Source of the DNA: Arcicella sp038230735
GTDB lineage: Bacteria > Bacteroidota > Bacteroidia > Cytophagales > Spirosomataceae
Assembly (NCBI GenBank): GCA_038230735.1
Contig: JBBRMR010000017.1
Span: 10,953 to 74,952 of the forward strand
Length of the DNA: 64,000 nt
Reading direction: 5' to 3'
Under the pieces are notes generated by a model. The model was not told the origin of the DNA and ran no database searches. It saw nothing but the letters and a program-made list of their open reading frames with translations. The translations under genes and the position numbers were made by a program. How positions within the stretch are numbered: position 1 is the first letter of the stretch; each line of letters opens with the position of its first letter. This document shows positions 16,774 through 27,263 of this stretch, piece after piece.

Positions 16774-17982
16774 TTATTTCTTCTTCCTCCTCGCTTTCTT
16801 AGCTTCAGTTAATAATTTTTTCGCTTCATCTCGTTGGGTAGATTTACGGTCGGAATCATCAATTACTTGTTTATAATAGTCAATTGCCTTGTCATAATCT
16901 TCTTCCTGCGAGGCTATTTTTCCCAAAGCCAACATCGAAGACCAGTAATATCCAGAGTTAGTTGTGGCTGTGTTCTTGGCGAAATCAATTGTTTTCTGAT
17001 AATAATCTTTGGCAGTTTTGATGTCCTTGTCGTAATTGTAAGCATAATACGCTAAGATGTACGAAGCATAACGTCCACTTACGCCTTCATAACCTGGCAT
17101 ACGGTCATCTATTTTTGCTAAAATGCTCTTAGACAAAGTCTTAGCCTCACTCACATGACCCGATACGAAGGCACTGCGAGCATAAAAACGTTGGAAAAAT
17201 GGATTGTCAGGATATGATTCTGAAGTGTATTTTGCTAAATTTAGAGCCTTATCATTCATATTTTCTAAGCCATAAATCTGCAAAAGAAAATAACGGGCTT
17301 CGGTGCGAGTGTAAAAAGCATTATAACTCACTTTCTCCAATTGCGTAATTCCTTTGGGTTTGTCGCCCTTTGGAAAAAGCCACAAAACGGGACGGAGCAA
17401 GGGATAATTTTCTTTGACGTAATAAAAATAATAATTGTAAAGCCCATCGCCAAACATCAATTCTGGACTAAAATCGGCAAAACTTCTCGAACGGTCGAGG
17501 TATTTCAGGGCATTTTTAGCCGCAAAAGTAGCCTTCGACCAATGCTTGCGTTCGGAATGTAAACGACCTTTGAAGGCATAAGCCGCTGCCATGAAAAATG
17601 CTGCTTCAGGATTTTCAGAATCGTCCCAAATCTTTTCGGCTTTCTGAATACTTTTGTCCATGTAAGCCAAACATTGTTCGTCATAAAGGGCATTTTCAGT
17701 ATTAGGAACAATCTTCCACCATTCCATTAGACCCAACAAAAAATCGGGCAAGGGATGTTCTGGGTACTTGACTTTCAAGTAGTTAAACTCTTTTTCAGCT
17801 TCATAAAACTTATAATTATACATATGATTAATGGCGGTGCTTGCCTCAATCTGTACTTCATTCGTGAGCAATAACATTCCTTTTGAACGTTCTTTTTCCG
17901 CCTTTTCAGTATCTTTCCACCACTGCGAATATCCGTGATTTGTAGTAATCACCAACAGTAAACAAGCTATAAATACTTTCAT
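16774..17982 (-). CDS. Secreted tetratricopeptide-repeat protein
   Basis: From the ATG at 17982 (MKVFIACLLLV) the product is 402 residues, with a signal peptide cleaved near GYS-Q. A start at 18012 adds ten residues and is also possible. The mature part consists of helical repeats, with clear TPR-like units near the end (MLALGKIASQEEDYDKAIDY and a YKQVIDD helix). It finishes in a strongly basic tail (KKARRKKK). TPR proteins are protein-interaction scaffolds; no partner is suggested by the neighbours. A TAATTTTG promoter element lies at 18035-18042 on the same strand. Confidence 0.75.
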   Translation of the reverse strand: MKVFIACLLLVITTNHGYSQWWKDTEKAEKERSKGMLLLTNEVQIEASTAINHMYNYKFYEAEKEFNYLKVKYPEHPLPDFLLGLMEWWKIVPNTENALYDEQCLAYMDKSIQKAEKIWDDSENPEAAFFMAAAYAFKGRLHSERKHWSKATFAAKNALKYLDRSRSFADFSPELMFGDGLYNYYFYYVKENYPLLRPVLWLFPKGDKPKGITQLEKVSYNAFYTRTEARYFLLQIYGLENMNDKALNLAKYTSESYPDNPFFQRFYARSAFVSGHVSEAKTLSKSILAKIDDRMPGYEGVSGRYASYILAYYAYNYDKDIKTAKDYYQKTIDFAKNTATTNSGYYWSSMLALGKIASQEEDYDKAIDYYKQVIDDSDRKSTQRDEAKKLLTEAKKARRKKK

Positions 17983-18034
17983 GATTATTAATAAATTTAA
18001 TCTATTTTTCATTGTGTGAGTCTTTTCTTTTGTG

Positions 18035-18042
18035 CAAAATTA
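18035..18042 (-). promoter_or_regulatory. -7 promoter element for TPR gene
   Basis: On the minus strand the octamer reads TAATTTTG, a TAnnTTTG match located 22 bp upstream of the ATG at 18012. Confidence 0.4.
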
Positions 18043-18087
18043 ACGAATAATTGCTTTGAAAAGTATAGATAAATGAGAGTCTTATAT

Positions 18088-18174
18088 AAGTCGTATGTCT
18101 GAAAGTCATAAGTTGTAAGTCGTAACAAGAAGGGAAACTTTTCTTACGACTTATGACCTGTGACTTATGACTTA
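18088..18174. repeat. Inverted pair of heptad repeats
   Basis: Left-arm units AAGTCAT, AAGTTGT, AAGTCGT and right-arm units ACGACTT, ATGACCT, GTGACTT, ATGACTT are complementary around a 20-nt centre. They could form a long hairpin between the divergent TPR and protease genes. Confidence 0.75.
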
Positions 18175-18278
18175 CATTATCAAAAACCATTCATCCAAAA
18201 TTACTGTAATCTTTACATTTTTTTTACGTTATTGCAATGTTAAATCAAATTATCAACCCAAAATTATCTACTTTCCAC

Positions 18279-21227
18279 ATGAAAAATTTCCGCTTACCAT
18301 TCTTGGCATTGGCTCTTTTGCTTTGCCTAAACTCCTCTTTTGCTCAAAAAATGTTTGATTGGAAAACTGCCTCTGCGAGTGGTTATACCTACAAATACGT
18401 GAGCAACGACCCCATGAAAGCCCGTTTTTACACGCTCGCAAACGGCTTGACGGTTATACTTAGCGAAAACCATAAAGAACCCCGAATTCAGGTTTTGATT
18501 CCAACTCGGGCGGGTTCAAATACTGACCCACGCACCAATACGGGCTTGGCTCACTATTTGGAACACATGCTATTTAAGGGGACGGACAAATTCGGTTCTA
18601 TGGATTGGGCTAAGGAAAAACCGTTGCTTGACCAAGTAGGTTCTTTGTATGAAAAATACACAAAAACCACCGATTCCGTTCAGCGAAAAGCCATTTACAA
18701 GGAAATTGACCGTGTTTCAGGCGAGGCTGCCAAATTTGCCATTGCCAATGAATACGATAAAATGATGGCTTCTATGGGCGGACAAGGCACAAATGCTTTT
18801 ACGTCTTTTGAACAAACGGTTTATACCGAAGATATTCCCACAAATGCCATTGACCGCTTCTTGAAATTACAGGCTGAACGCTTCCGTAGCCCCATTTTAC
18901 GTATTTTTCATACGGAATTAGAGGCAGTTTACGAAGAAAAAAATCGGGGTTTAGATAATGATGGTCGCAAGGTATATGAAACTCGCAATGCTGCTCTTTT
19001 TCCAACCCATAATTACGGACAACAGACGGTAATTGGAACAGTTGAGCATTTGAAAAACCCCTCTTTAGTTGAAATTCGTAACTATTTCAATAAATATTAT
19101 GTGCCAAATAATATGGCAATCATCATGGCGGGGGATTTTAATTCGGATGAATTGATTAAAAAAATTGATGCTTCGTTTAAATATATGGTTACGAAGCCTT
19201 TGGCAGAATATAAACCTGCTCCTGAAGTACCTCTGACTGCCCCAATTACGAAAGAAGTTTTTGGACCAACTCCCGATAATGTTACGATTGCTTGGCGTTG
19301 GTCGGGTGCTATGAGCAAGCAAGACAGAATTGTGGGAACAATTGTGGACGAATTAATGTCGAACTCAAAAGCGGGATTAATTGACCTCAATTTAGTGAAA
19401 GCTCAGAAGGTTTTACGGGCAGGTTCAAACCCTGAATGGAACAAAGATTATAGTATATGGACGATGACGGGAACACCCAAAAAAGACCAAAGCCTCGATG
19501 ATGTTAAAGCCTTGTTGATGGGAGAATTGGATAAATTGAAATCGGGTAATTTTGACGAGTCAATTATCAAAGCAATTGCCGCTAATAATAAACTTACCGC
19601 TATTCAAGGATTAGAAAATAACGCTTCACGTGCTTATGGGCTTTTAGAAAGTTTCATCACGGCAAAAGCGAGTGATTGGAACAATTATGTGGCTCTAAAC
19701 GATGCTTTGGGCAAAGTTACGAAACAACAAGTGATGGATTTTGCGAAAAAATATTGTGGTGATGGCTACGTGGTGGTCAATAAACGGAAAGGCGAAGACA
19801 AGGATATTAAGAAAGTGGACAAACCCACCATCACGCCCGTAGAGGTAAATCGTGAGGCTCAATCTGCCTTTTTGAAGGACGTAAATACCACGCCAATGGC
19901 AACTATTGAACCCAAATGGTTAGATTTCTCGAAGGATTTGAAGAAGGGTAAAGTTGGGAACATGGAGGCTCTTTATGTGCAGAATACTGACAACGATTTG
20001 TTCAGAATGGCGTATCGTTTTGATATGGGTTCGTGGAATAGTAAAATTATGCCAATTGCCTTACAATACGCTCAATTTGTGGGGACTGATAAAATGAACG
20101 CCGAGCAAATCAGTACCGAATTTTATCGTTTGGCGAGTAGTTTTAATACTTCCTACACCGACCATCACATCACATTGAATATGTCGGGTTTAAATGAAAA
20201 TTTCTCAAAAACTGCCCAACTTTTTGAAGATTTAATGACTAAGTGTAAAAAAGACGATGCGGCTCTGGAATTATTGAAAGGACGATTAATTAAGCAAAGA
20301 AATGATGCTAAACTGAACAAAGGAGCAATCCTACAAGGGCTTTCAACGTATGCTGCTTACGGAGCAAAAAATCCAAGAAATACCTTACAATTCACTGATG
20401 CAGAACTAAAATCATTGACTTCGGACGATTTGGTTGCCTTCTTGCAAAACTTGTTTTCGTACAAACACATTGTTACGTATTATGGACCAAAAACGATGGA
20501 AGATTTAGCCACTACTTTGGGAGCAATTCATAAAACACCAGCGAGTTTTAAAACTGATTTACCGCTAATTGCTAATTTTGAGGCACAATCTCCTGAGAAA
20601 CCGATGGTTTTGTTTACCGATTATGATATGGTTCAGGCAGAGGTAAATTGGATTCGCCCAACGATAATGTATAATACTGCTGAAACACCTGTCGTGGAAT
20701 TGTACAATAATTATTTTGGCGGTGGAATGTCCTCAATCGTTTTTCAGACCATTCGTGAGTCGAAGGCATTAGCGTATTCAACTTACGCATTTTATCGTTC
20801 ACCAAATACCAAAAATGAGAAATATAACATGATTGCTTACGTGGGTACGCAAGCCGATAAAATTCACGAAGCCATTGCGGGCATGAACGAATTGTTGAAT
20901 AATTTTCCAACTTCAGAAAAGAATTTGGAAACGGCAAAGGCAAGTATGAAAAAGAATTATCAAACCGAGAGAATTACGCAGGATAATATCATCAATACTT
21001 ATTTGAGTAATCAAGAAAAAGGTATAATGGGTGATGACCGCCAAGTGATTTACCAAGCATTAGACAAAATGACGGGAGATGATTTGAAGAAATTCCAAGA
21101 TACACAATTATCAAATAAACCTTATGTAATGGCTATCGTGGCTTCGGAGAAAAAGGTAAATTTGGAAGATCTCAAAAAATACGGAGAGGTAAAGAAATTG
21201 AGTTTGGAAGAGGTGTTTGGGTATTAG
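18279..21227 (+). CDS. M16 (insulinase-type) zinc metalloprotease, two-domain
   Basis: The ATG at 18279 gives a clear signal peptide (MKNFRLPFLALALLLCLNSS, cleavage near FAQ at 23), so it is preferred to 18237. The 982-residue protein carries the inverted zinc motif HYLEH (92-96, HxxEH) and the distal Glu in AVYEEKNRG, followed by the second M16 half. That half lacks a second HxxEH, as in one-chain family members where it completes the substrate chamber. It is expected in the periplasm or at the cell surface and degrades peptides. The gene is monocistronic with a very strong terminator. Confidence 0.9.
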   Translation: MKNFRLPFLALALLLCLNSSFAQKMFDWKTASASGYTYKYVSNDPMKARFYTLANGLTVILSENHKEPRIQVLIPTRAGSNTDPRTNTGLAHYLEHMLFKGTDKFGSMDWAKEKPLLDQVGSLYEKYTKTTDSVQRKAIYKEIDRVSGEAAKFAIANEYDKMMASMGGQGTNAFTSFEQTVYTEDIPTNAIDRFLKLQAERFRSPILRIFHTELEAVYEEKNRGLDNDGRKVYETRNAALFPTHNYGQQTVIGTVEHLKNPSLVEIRNYFNKYYVPNNMAIIMAGDFNSDELIKKIDASFKYMVTKPLAEYKPAPEVPLTAPITKEVFGPTPDNVTIAWRWSGAMSKQDRIVGTIVDELMSNSKAGLIDLNLVKAQKVLRAGSNPEWNKDYSIWTMTGTPKKDQSLDDVKALLMGELDKLKSGNFDESIIKAIAANNKLTAIQGLENNASRAYGLLESFITAKASDWNNYVALNDALGKVTKQQVMDFAKKYCGDGYVVVNKRKGEDKDIKKVDKPTITPVEVNREAQSAFLKDVNTTPMATIEPKWLDFSKDLKKGKVGNMEALYVQNTDNDLFRMAYRFDMGSWNSKIMPIALQYAQFVGTDKMNAEQISTEFYRLASSFNTSYTDHHITLNMSGLNENFSKTAQLFEDLMTKCKKDDAALELLKGRLIKQRNDAKLNKGAILQGLSTYAAYGAKNPRNTLQFTDAELKSLTSDDLVAFLQNLFSYKHIVTYYGPKTMEDLATTLGAIHKTPASFKTDLPLIANFEAQSPEKPMVLFTDYDMVQAEVNWIRPTIMYNTAETPVVELYNNYFGGGMSSIVFQTIRESKALAYSTYAFYRSPNTKNEKYNMIAYVGTQADKIHEAIAGMNELLNNFPTSEKNLETAKASMKKNYQTERITQDNIINTYLSNQEKGIMGDDRQVIYQALDKMTGDDLKKFQDTQLSNKPYVMAIVASEKKVNLEDLKKYGEVKKLSLEEVFGY

Positions 21228-21262
21228 TCGGGCGGCGTTCCGCTTCGATGTCTGATGTTTTT

Positions 21263-21305
21263 GAAAAGAGGTTACAGAATCATAAATCTGTAACCTCTTT
21301 TCATT
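21263..21305 (+). terminator. Strong terminator after M16 protease gene
   Basis: A 16-bp perfect stem beginning GAAAAGAGGTTACAGA has an 8-nt loop and a T-rich 3' arm. It is symmetrical enough to act on both strands. Confidence 0.85.
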
Positions 21306-21354
21306 TAGAAATGGAAAATTAGTGGTTGTTTGGCAATTTTAAAGAGTTTCTAAC

Positions 21355-22392
21355 TCAATCAAACAAATACTTTTTGGCAATGTCGTTGTTAATCATTTTT
21401 TCGCCGCTGTGAGCTACATTCGGTACAACTTCCATAACATGGATTTTCCCGTTTTTAGTAAATGTTTGAATGTATTCATAGAAAAACTGACCACGTTCAA
21501 GACGGAATCTTCCTTGTAAATTACCACTGCAAGTTTTGTCCAGATTCGTATCATTCATATCTACATCATTGCCACCGAGTAAAAACACAATATCTCTTGA
21601 TAAAAATTGTTTTCTAATGGTTTCTTGACCTATTTTTGACGAATAAGGGTTTAATTTCTCAAACCCTTTTGGATAATCATTGAAATCACTACAACCAATG
21701 GTATCGGGTCGTATGAAAGTTAAACCTGTGGATGTTTTTAAGGGGCGGCGGTCGTCAAAGTAAACATAAGAAGACGGGTTCATGGCGATAAATTTGAATT
21801 TATATTGCTTCAATACATTCGGCATGGGAGTCATTCCTGAGTATCGTTGAATAAATTGACCTCCTGCGGAGTGCCCTATAACCGTTATTTTTGTTAAGTT
21901 AGGAAATAATTCCTTTTTACAAATGTGGGCAATCATGGAATCAATTAAAGCATAGCTACTGAAACTTTCGGTCATCCTTCGGGCATTACTCGACACGGAT
22001 TCATCCCCGCTTCGCCAATTATTTTTTACCCAAAATAGATGCTTATCATCCAAATCATGGTCTTTCAAATCTTGCTCAGAGGTAAATTGTGGTGAAATCA
22101 AGAGTATTTCTTCCATCTTATTAGCCGTTTTTACGGCATTTTCACCCCATTCAAAATAGTCCACTCCATTCCGACTTGCTCCATGAATATAAATAACAAG
22201 GTGTTTGATTTTTTTGTCTGCCTTAGTTATCGAATGATTGCTTGAATAGGGTATCGAAAACGCACTCTTATTTTTTGAAACAAAAAACAGGTTCGGGCAA
22301 AGACGTGGCGTTTTGTTTGCGGGTTCTACTTGTGCTACAATTGTGTTTGAAAAAACAAAAAGGACAAGAATAATTTGTAAAGTTAATTTCAT
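21355..22392 (-). CDS. Secreted alpha/beta-hydrolase (esterase-like)
   Basis: From the ATG at 22392 the product is 345 residues with a signal peptide (MKLTLQIILVLFVFSNTIVA). The nucleophile elbow is GHSAGG and the oxyanion region is probably VIYIHGASRNG. An Asp in LLGGNDVDMND and the His in VAHSGEKM are candidate triad partners. The sequence suggests an esterase or polysaccharide deacylase rather than a peptidase. It follows the SusC-SusD pair on the same strand, 110 bp after susD, although a terminator hairpin lies between. A role in processing the polymer imported by SusCD is therefore plausible but not shown. Confidence 0.75.
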   Translation of the reverse strand: MKLTLQIILVLFVFSNTIVAQVEPANKTPRLCPNLFFVSKNKSAFSIPYSSNHSITKADKKIKHLVIYIHGASRNGVDYFEWGENAVKTANKMEEILLISPQFTSEQDLKDHDLDDKHLFWVKNNWRSGDESVSSNARRMTESFSSYALIDSMIAHICKKELFPNLTKITVIGHSAGGQFIQRYSGMTPMPNVLKQYKFKFIAMNPSSYVYFDDRRPLKTSTGLTFIRPDTIGCSDFNDYPKGFEKLNPYSSKIGQETIRKQFLSRDIVFLLGGNDVDMNDTNLDKTCSGNLQGRFRLERGQFFYEYIQTFTKNGKIHVMEVVPNVAHSGEKMINNDIAKKYLFD

Positions 22393-22449
22393 TGTTTTAG
22401 CGTGAGTGGTGGTTAACAATTTGATGAACGAAAAACCAATTTATGGTAA

Positions 22450-22490
22450 TAAAAAAAACTTGGGTCAAGTTTTATCTTTCACCCAAGTTT
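22450..22490 (-). terminator. Terminator after susD
   Basis: AAACTTGGGT pairs with ACCCAAGTTT across 15 nt, followed on the minus strand by an eight-T run. It separates susD from the hydrolase gene. Confidence 0.75.
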
Positions 22491-22501
22491 ATATAAAAAC
22501 G

Positions 22502-23917
22502 CTATTTATTTACCTCAGTTACTTGATAAAGATCAGGAATGGGTCTGGGCAAATTTGGATTGCCATTGATTTCTGTTTGGGCATAAATGAGACGTTCTGG
22601 ATGCTTTGTAGCGGTGGTTGAATTAAATGGCAGTATTGGACGTATATCTCCATCAGATTTTGCCAAACGACGGAAATCATTGAAAGGTAGAATTTGACCA
22701 TACAATGACACATAACGTTCTTCGATGATTTCACGGAGTAAAGCCCTATCTTTTGCAAGAGCTGTACCTTTGTTTTCAATGCCACCAGCCACAAAGTCAA
22801 TTTCTAAGTAAGGGTCATATTTAACGGTGTCAGCAACGGCAATTGGCGTGAAGGTATTGCCTTTGGTATTGATAAAAGCCCTCAGTTTATTGAGTTGTAA
22901 TAAGCCTTCGGCAAAACCTTTGGTACGCAAGCCACTTTCGGCAAGTGTGAGAAGGTTTTCTTCATAAATAACCAATGGCATCGGTGCTTTTTGTGCTGCT
23001 ACTCCCTTTTCTGTTGAGGAACTTGTACCAGGAACTGCGTAGTATTTTGAACGAGCATCTTCAATAGTTTTTGGATTATTGCGTGAACCTGCGGCATTTG
23101 TCCGACCTAATAGACGTGTAAGGTAGGTATTTGCTGTACTCATATAACCGCCACGATTAGCAATCATTTGATTCATTAAATTTCCATCTCCAATTGCAGT
23201 TCCTGGAGGGATAAATTTCAAAGAATTTGCACCCGATGAAATACCTAATGTTGCAGCTGAATAGGCTTTATCGTATTCTTTTGTTTCCATGTAATACCGT
23301 CCTTTGAGGGTATAAGCTACTTGAATCCACTTAACGTAATCTCCTTTTAATAATACATCATTAGGGGCTGTACGTGTTCCTTTCAAAGTTTTCAAGTCTG
23401 TAATAGCATCATCAAGCAGTTTTTGAAGCCCTGCATAAACGTCACTTTGTTTATCAAATTTTGGGTTTGGAATGGTTTCGTCTTGGGAAATTTCAGTAAA
23501 CGGAATATCTCCATACAGAGCGGTTAAAGTACCCAAAGCATTCGCTTCCATAATTTTTCCAACACCTTGATAAAATGGGTCATCTTTTAATCCTTCTCGC
23601 ATAATTCTGGATTGTTTAATTACACTTTGGTAGGCTAAACCCCAAGTACTGTTTGACTCTTCGGCAGATAAATTGTATTCATGAATTGAAAGATAGAGTA
23701 ATATCACGCCACGATATTGCCCTGTCCACATCCCCGTTATTCTTTGCGTTTGCCCCAGTTGAACCAAATTATTTGCTAATTGAATTCCTTTCAATAATCC
23801 ATCGGGATTGACGGCAGTTGGTGCGTCGGGATCAACATTTTGTCCTTGGTAAATATCGCAACCATTATTTAATATTAAAATGGCTAATAAAGCCGTTATT
23901 ATGCTTATTTTCTTCAT
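22502..23917 (-). CDS. SusD/RagB-like nutrient-binding lipoprotein
   Basis: The 471-residue lipoprotein (Cys20 in NNGC) is of the SusD-like type with an early PDAPTAVNPDGLLKGIQLANN segment. The helical TPR-like body characteristic of SusD contains NALGTLTALYGDIPFTEI and ends with an RLIYAQTEINGNPN segment. SusD proteins sit on the cell surface as the lid of the SusC transporter and bind the oligomeric substrate. The gene lies about 75 bp after susC in the same direction, which is the canonical order. No glycosidase is linked, so the ligand could be a peptide or a glycan. Confidence 0.92.
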   Translation of the reverse strand: MKKISIITALLAILILNNGCDIYQGQNVDPDAPTAVNPDGLLKGIQLANNLVQLGQTQRITGMWTGQYRGVILLYLSIHEYNLSAEESNSTWGLAYQSVIKQSRIMREGLKDDPFYQGVGKIMEANALGTLTALYGDIPFTEISQDETIPNPKFDKQSDVYAGLQKLLDDAITDLKTLKGTRTAPNDVLLKGDYVKWIQVAYTLKGRYYMETKEYDKAYSAATLGISSGANSLKFIPPGTAIGDGNLMNQMIANRGGYMSTANTYLTRLLGRTNAAGSRNNPKTIEDARSKYYAVPGTSSSTEKGVAAQKAPMPLVIYEENLLTLAESGLRTKGFAEGLLQLNKLRAFINTKGNTFTPIAVADTVKYDPYLEIDFVAGGIENKGTALAKDRALLREIIEERYVSLYGQILPFNDFRRLAKSDGDIRPILPFNSTTATKHPERLIYAQTEINGNPNLPRPIPDLYQVTEVNK

Positions 23918-23993
23918 TTTTTTCTTTTTAATATATTGATAATCAATTAATTATCTACACCGTCTATTTTTTTCATAATAGATTTGCAGGAAA

Positions 23994-26900
23994 TTAATAA
24001 TTTATTTTTACTGAAAACATAACTGAACGGGTACTTGGATTGGTAAAATACTCAATTCCAAAGCCATTGCTTACACCTGCTTGGTTTACTTCAGGGTCGA
24101 AACCAACGATGGATGACCATAAGAAAAGGTTTCGTCCAGTTACGCCAAACTGTATAGAAGACAGTTTAGTATTCTTCTTAAACCAATCACTTTTGAGCGT
24201 ATAATTCAAAGATAATTCACGCAAGCGAGTCCAAGTAGCATCACCCACAAAAAATTCTCGGATGGCGGATGCACCTAAACCTGCTCCTCGGGTGGTGTAC
24301 CAAGCCTCATCCAATATCACATCGCCACCACCAAAATTTCCAATATTACCCCTTACAATCGAACCAGACGAATAAACTCTACCAGCTACATTTTTCATCT
24401 CTTTTGTCAAGGTAACTTCATTCCCCACATCTGCGTGTGTACCGAAGTTGTAAAGCACAGATTTTGTGCCTTGTGAAATACTGCCACCCTGTGAGGTTTC
24501 AAATAAAACATTAAGATTAAGTCCTTTATAATTAGCACTGAAACCCAAGCCACCTCTCCAAACTGGATTTGGATTACCCAACACCCCTTGTTCAATATCT
24601 ATTTGAGGGTAGCCGTTAGCATCTAAAACATAATTTCCATTTTCATTACGCAAAGCTCTTGGACCCCAAAGTGTTCCCAATGGATAGCCTTCAACGGCTC
24701 TTGAACTAACGGATTGACCAGTCAAATCAATGGTTTTTGTTCCTTGCAAACTAACTACTTTATTGATGTTTTGATTAGCATTTCCATAGAGATTAAGGGA
24801 TAAATCATTTTTTCTCAAAAACTCAAGTTTAAAATCTACCTCCCAACCTTCATTGGTCATGGTGCCAGCATTGGCATATTGGCTTGTGAAACCCGAAGAA
24901 GGATTCCGTCCAACATCAAGTAAAATATCTCTGATGATGCTATTATAATATGAGGACGAAATTGATAAACGGTTTTCGAAAAAACGAAAATCTGTTCCTA
25001 ATTCCCATTCGGTTTTGATTTCAGGGCGTAAATTATTATTGCCTTTTGAATTATCTAACCGGTAACCACCACCAAAAAATGCGGGATCAAGTGGGTCATC
25101 ATAAGTGGAATAAGCAACTGATTCATAGACGGTTGAAAAACGATAGGCACTCGGACGTACCCCGACCTGCCCCCAAGAAGCACGGAGTTTAGCCAATGAT
25201 AACCAATTTTTATCCTTCAAAAACCCTAATTTATTAAATCTCCAAGCACCATCAATAGAAGGATAAAAGAAGCTACCCGTAATCGTAGATGCGGCTTCCA
25301 CTGCCCCCGAAGCATTGAGGGTAAATTGATTTTTGAAATCGGCAGATAAGGTAGAATAAGCCCGATTAGAACCAATATTTAGGGTTGAGTTTGAAGCACT
25401 TGATGAACCTGCATTTACAAAATTATTGAGATTGGTATTGACCACAAAATTGCGGGATTGACCATACAAGTTGGTACGTTTACGGTTATTGACGTTGAAC
25501 CCAACAATCAAAACGCCACTCAAATCATTGGTTAATTGTTTTTGAGCTCTACCAATCACATCCAAATTCGTTTCTGTTTCATTGATGGTTTCCTGTTGGT
25601 ACGACCCAAAAGCACGGTCAGCACCAGCCGAACCTACTGGAAAAAGATACTGGCGTGTATCAGCAGAACCATCAACGCCACCCCGAACCGTAAAGTCTAA
25701 CCAATTTGTCGGCATTAGCACTACTTCAGAAGAGACCACAAAACGATTCACAGTGTTTGGTGCTTGTTGCTCCAAAATAGTCCATAAAGGATTATTAAAT
25801 TGAGGGTTTATATCACTTCCTAAATAGCGGCGATAGCTTCGGTGGCGTAAAGATGTTGGGGCGTTAAAGGCATCATAATAAATACCTTTATAATCAGTAT
25901 TATCAAAATCAACGGGAGTCCGTAATAAACCCAAATATAAACCCGATACATTAGAGTTTTGTTGAATACGGTTTGAAGTAGTTAATATATAGTTAGCTTT
26001 TGTTTTCAGTTTGAGTAACTTACCAATGCTCATTTCGTTGTTTAAACGAATGGAACTGCGGCGATAATCACTACCTGATGAAATAATACCTTTCTGATTC
26101 AAATCATTTAAACTGAAAAAAGTATTTGATTTTTCATTGCCCGCACTAATGGTTAAAGAATGCTCAACGTAAGAGCCTTTACCAAAAATGGCATTAAAAT
26201 TTTTATCTACAAAATCACTTTTGTCATTTTTTGTATAAATTCCATTCGCACGGCGAGCAATAGGATAATAGCTTTTACCTGTAATATCACCGATAAAACG
26301 TTCACCATTGGTAATTACACTGTCGGCAGCCCCGCTTCTATTGGCAATTTTATCGCCCCAAGAATTAGTTGCCGTAGGATTATACAGACCATTAGATCCT
26401 TGTCCAAAGGAATTTTGCATAGGATGGCGGGCATTGATTTCATCTATGGAATAATTGACACCATAAGAAACCTGAATTCGCCCAGATTTTCCACTTTTAG
26501 TGGTAACTACCATAACACCATTGGCTGCTCTTGAACCCCACAAAGCCGCCGCCGCTGCTCCTTTAAGTATTTGTATTGACTCAATATCGCTCGAATTAAT
26601 ATCATTCAACCTTGATTGTTGAGCAACGCCGACCCCCGTAGCACTTGACCCAAAACCCAAAGAGTTGGCATTAGAAATCGGAATTCCGTCCAGAATAATC
26701 AAAGGTTGGCTTGAACCTGAAATGGTATTCGCTCCTCGAATTTGAATATTTGAGCCAGCCCCTGGGTCACCCGTTGAACGGGTGATACGAACTCCCGAGG
26801 CTTTACCCGCCAAACCTTGCAACAAACCTGATTCGCCAGAACGTACAACACTGTTAGGGTCAACTTTTGAACTTGACGAGCCTTGTTTATCACGGTTTTC

Positions 26901-27263
26901 GGTAAAACCCAATGCCGTTACAACGACCATATCAAGCGATTTAACTTCTTCCGAAAGTGCCAAATTGATTACGGTACGATTTCCAACCTTTTCTTGAGCC
27001 ATAAGCATACCTACGGAGGTAAAAATAAGGACATCATCTGCTCCAGAAACATTTATTTTGTAGTTACCTTTTTGGTCTGTTGTAGTGCCTTTATTTGTCC
27101 CTTTAATAAGGACACTTACGCCAGGGATACCATCATTATTAGCATCACGAACTACACCAGTTATGATTTGAGCAAATAAAGAAGTTTGCGAGGTAACTAA
27201 AATCAGCAAAAGTAACTTTCTAATCTTACCTTTAGATTTTAATAAATAGTAATTTTTTTCCAT
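23994..27263 (-). CDS. SusC/RagA-like TonB-linked outer-membrane transporter
   Basis: The 1089-residue protein has a signal peptide (to about 31). A carboxypeptidase-regulatory-like domain (ITGVVRDANNDGIPGVSVLI onward, 33-105) follows, then a TonB-dependent plug (GLLQGLAGKASGVRI, PLIILDGIPI) and a 22-strand-type barrel ending in MFSVKINY with a terminal aromatic residue. It imports oligomers across the outer membrane with energy from TonB-ExbBD and pairs with the SusD gene downstream. No anti-sigma-interacting N-terminal STN domain is present, so it is not of the transmembrane-signalling type. Upstream lies a 450-bp gene-free stretch. Confidence 0.95.
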   Translation of the reverse strand: MEKNYYLLKSKGKIRKLLLLILVTSQTSLFAQIITGVVRDANNDGIPGVSVLIKGTNKGTTTDQKGNYKINVSGADDVLIFTSVGMLMAQEKVGNRTVINLALSEEVKSLDMVVVTALGFTENRDKQGSSSSKVDPNSVVRSGESGLLQGLAGKASGVRITRSTGDPGAGSNIQIRGANTISGSSQPLIILDGIPISNANSLGFGSSATGVGVAQQSRLNDINSSDIESIQILKGAAAAALWGSRAANGVMVVTTKSGKSGRIQVSYGVNYSIDEINARHPMQNSFGQGSNGLYNPTATNSWGDKIANRSGAADSVITNGERFIGDITGKSYYPIARRANGIYTKNDKSDFVDKNFNAIFGKGSYVEHSLTISAGNEKSNTFFSLNDLNQKGIISSGSDYRRSSIRLNNEMSIGKLLKLKTKANYILTTSNRIQQNSNVSGLYLGLLRTPVDFDNTDYKGIYYDAFNAPTSLRHRSYRRYLGSDINPQFNNPLWTILEQQAPNTVNRFVVSSEVVLMPTNWLDFTVRGGVDGSADTRQYLFPVGSAGADRAFGSYQQETINETETNLDVIGRAQKQLTNDLSGVLIVGFNVNNRKRTNLYGQSRNFVVNTNLNNFVNAGSSSASNSTLNIGSNRAYSTLSADFKNQFTLNASGAVEAASTITGSFFYPSIDGAWRFNKLGFLKDKNWLSLAKLRASWGQVGVRPSAYRFSTVYESVAYSTYDDPLDPAFFGGGYRLDNSKGNNNLRPEIKTEWELGTDFRFFENRLSISSSYYNSIIRDILLDVGRNPSSGFTSQYANAGTMTNEGWEVDFKLEFLRKNDLSLNLYGNANQNINKVVSLQGTKTIDLTGQSVSSRAVEGYPLGTLWGPRALRNENGNYVLDANGYPQIDIEQGVLGNPNPVWRGGLGFSANYKGLNLNVLFETSQGGSISQGTKSVLYNFGTHADVGNEVTLTKEMKNVAGRVYSSGSIVRGNIGNFGGGDVILDEAWYTTRGAGLGASAIREFFVGDATWTRLRELSLNYTLKSDWFKKNTKLSSIQFGVTGRNLFLWSSIVGFDPEVNQAGVSNGFGIEYFTNPSTRSVMFSVKINY

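Noticed and set aside
18088..18174. CRISPR-like array
   Set aside because: Units are 7 bp and adjoin without spacers; no cas genes are present.
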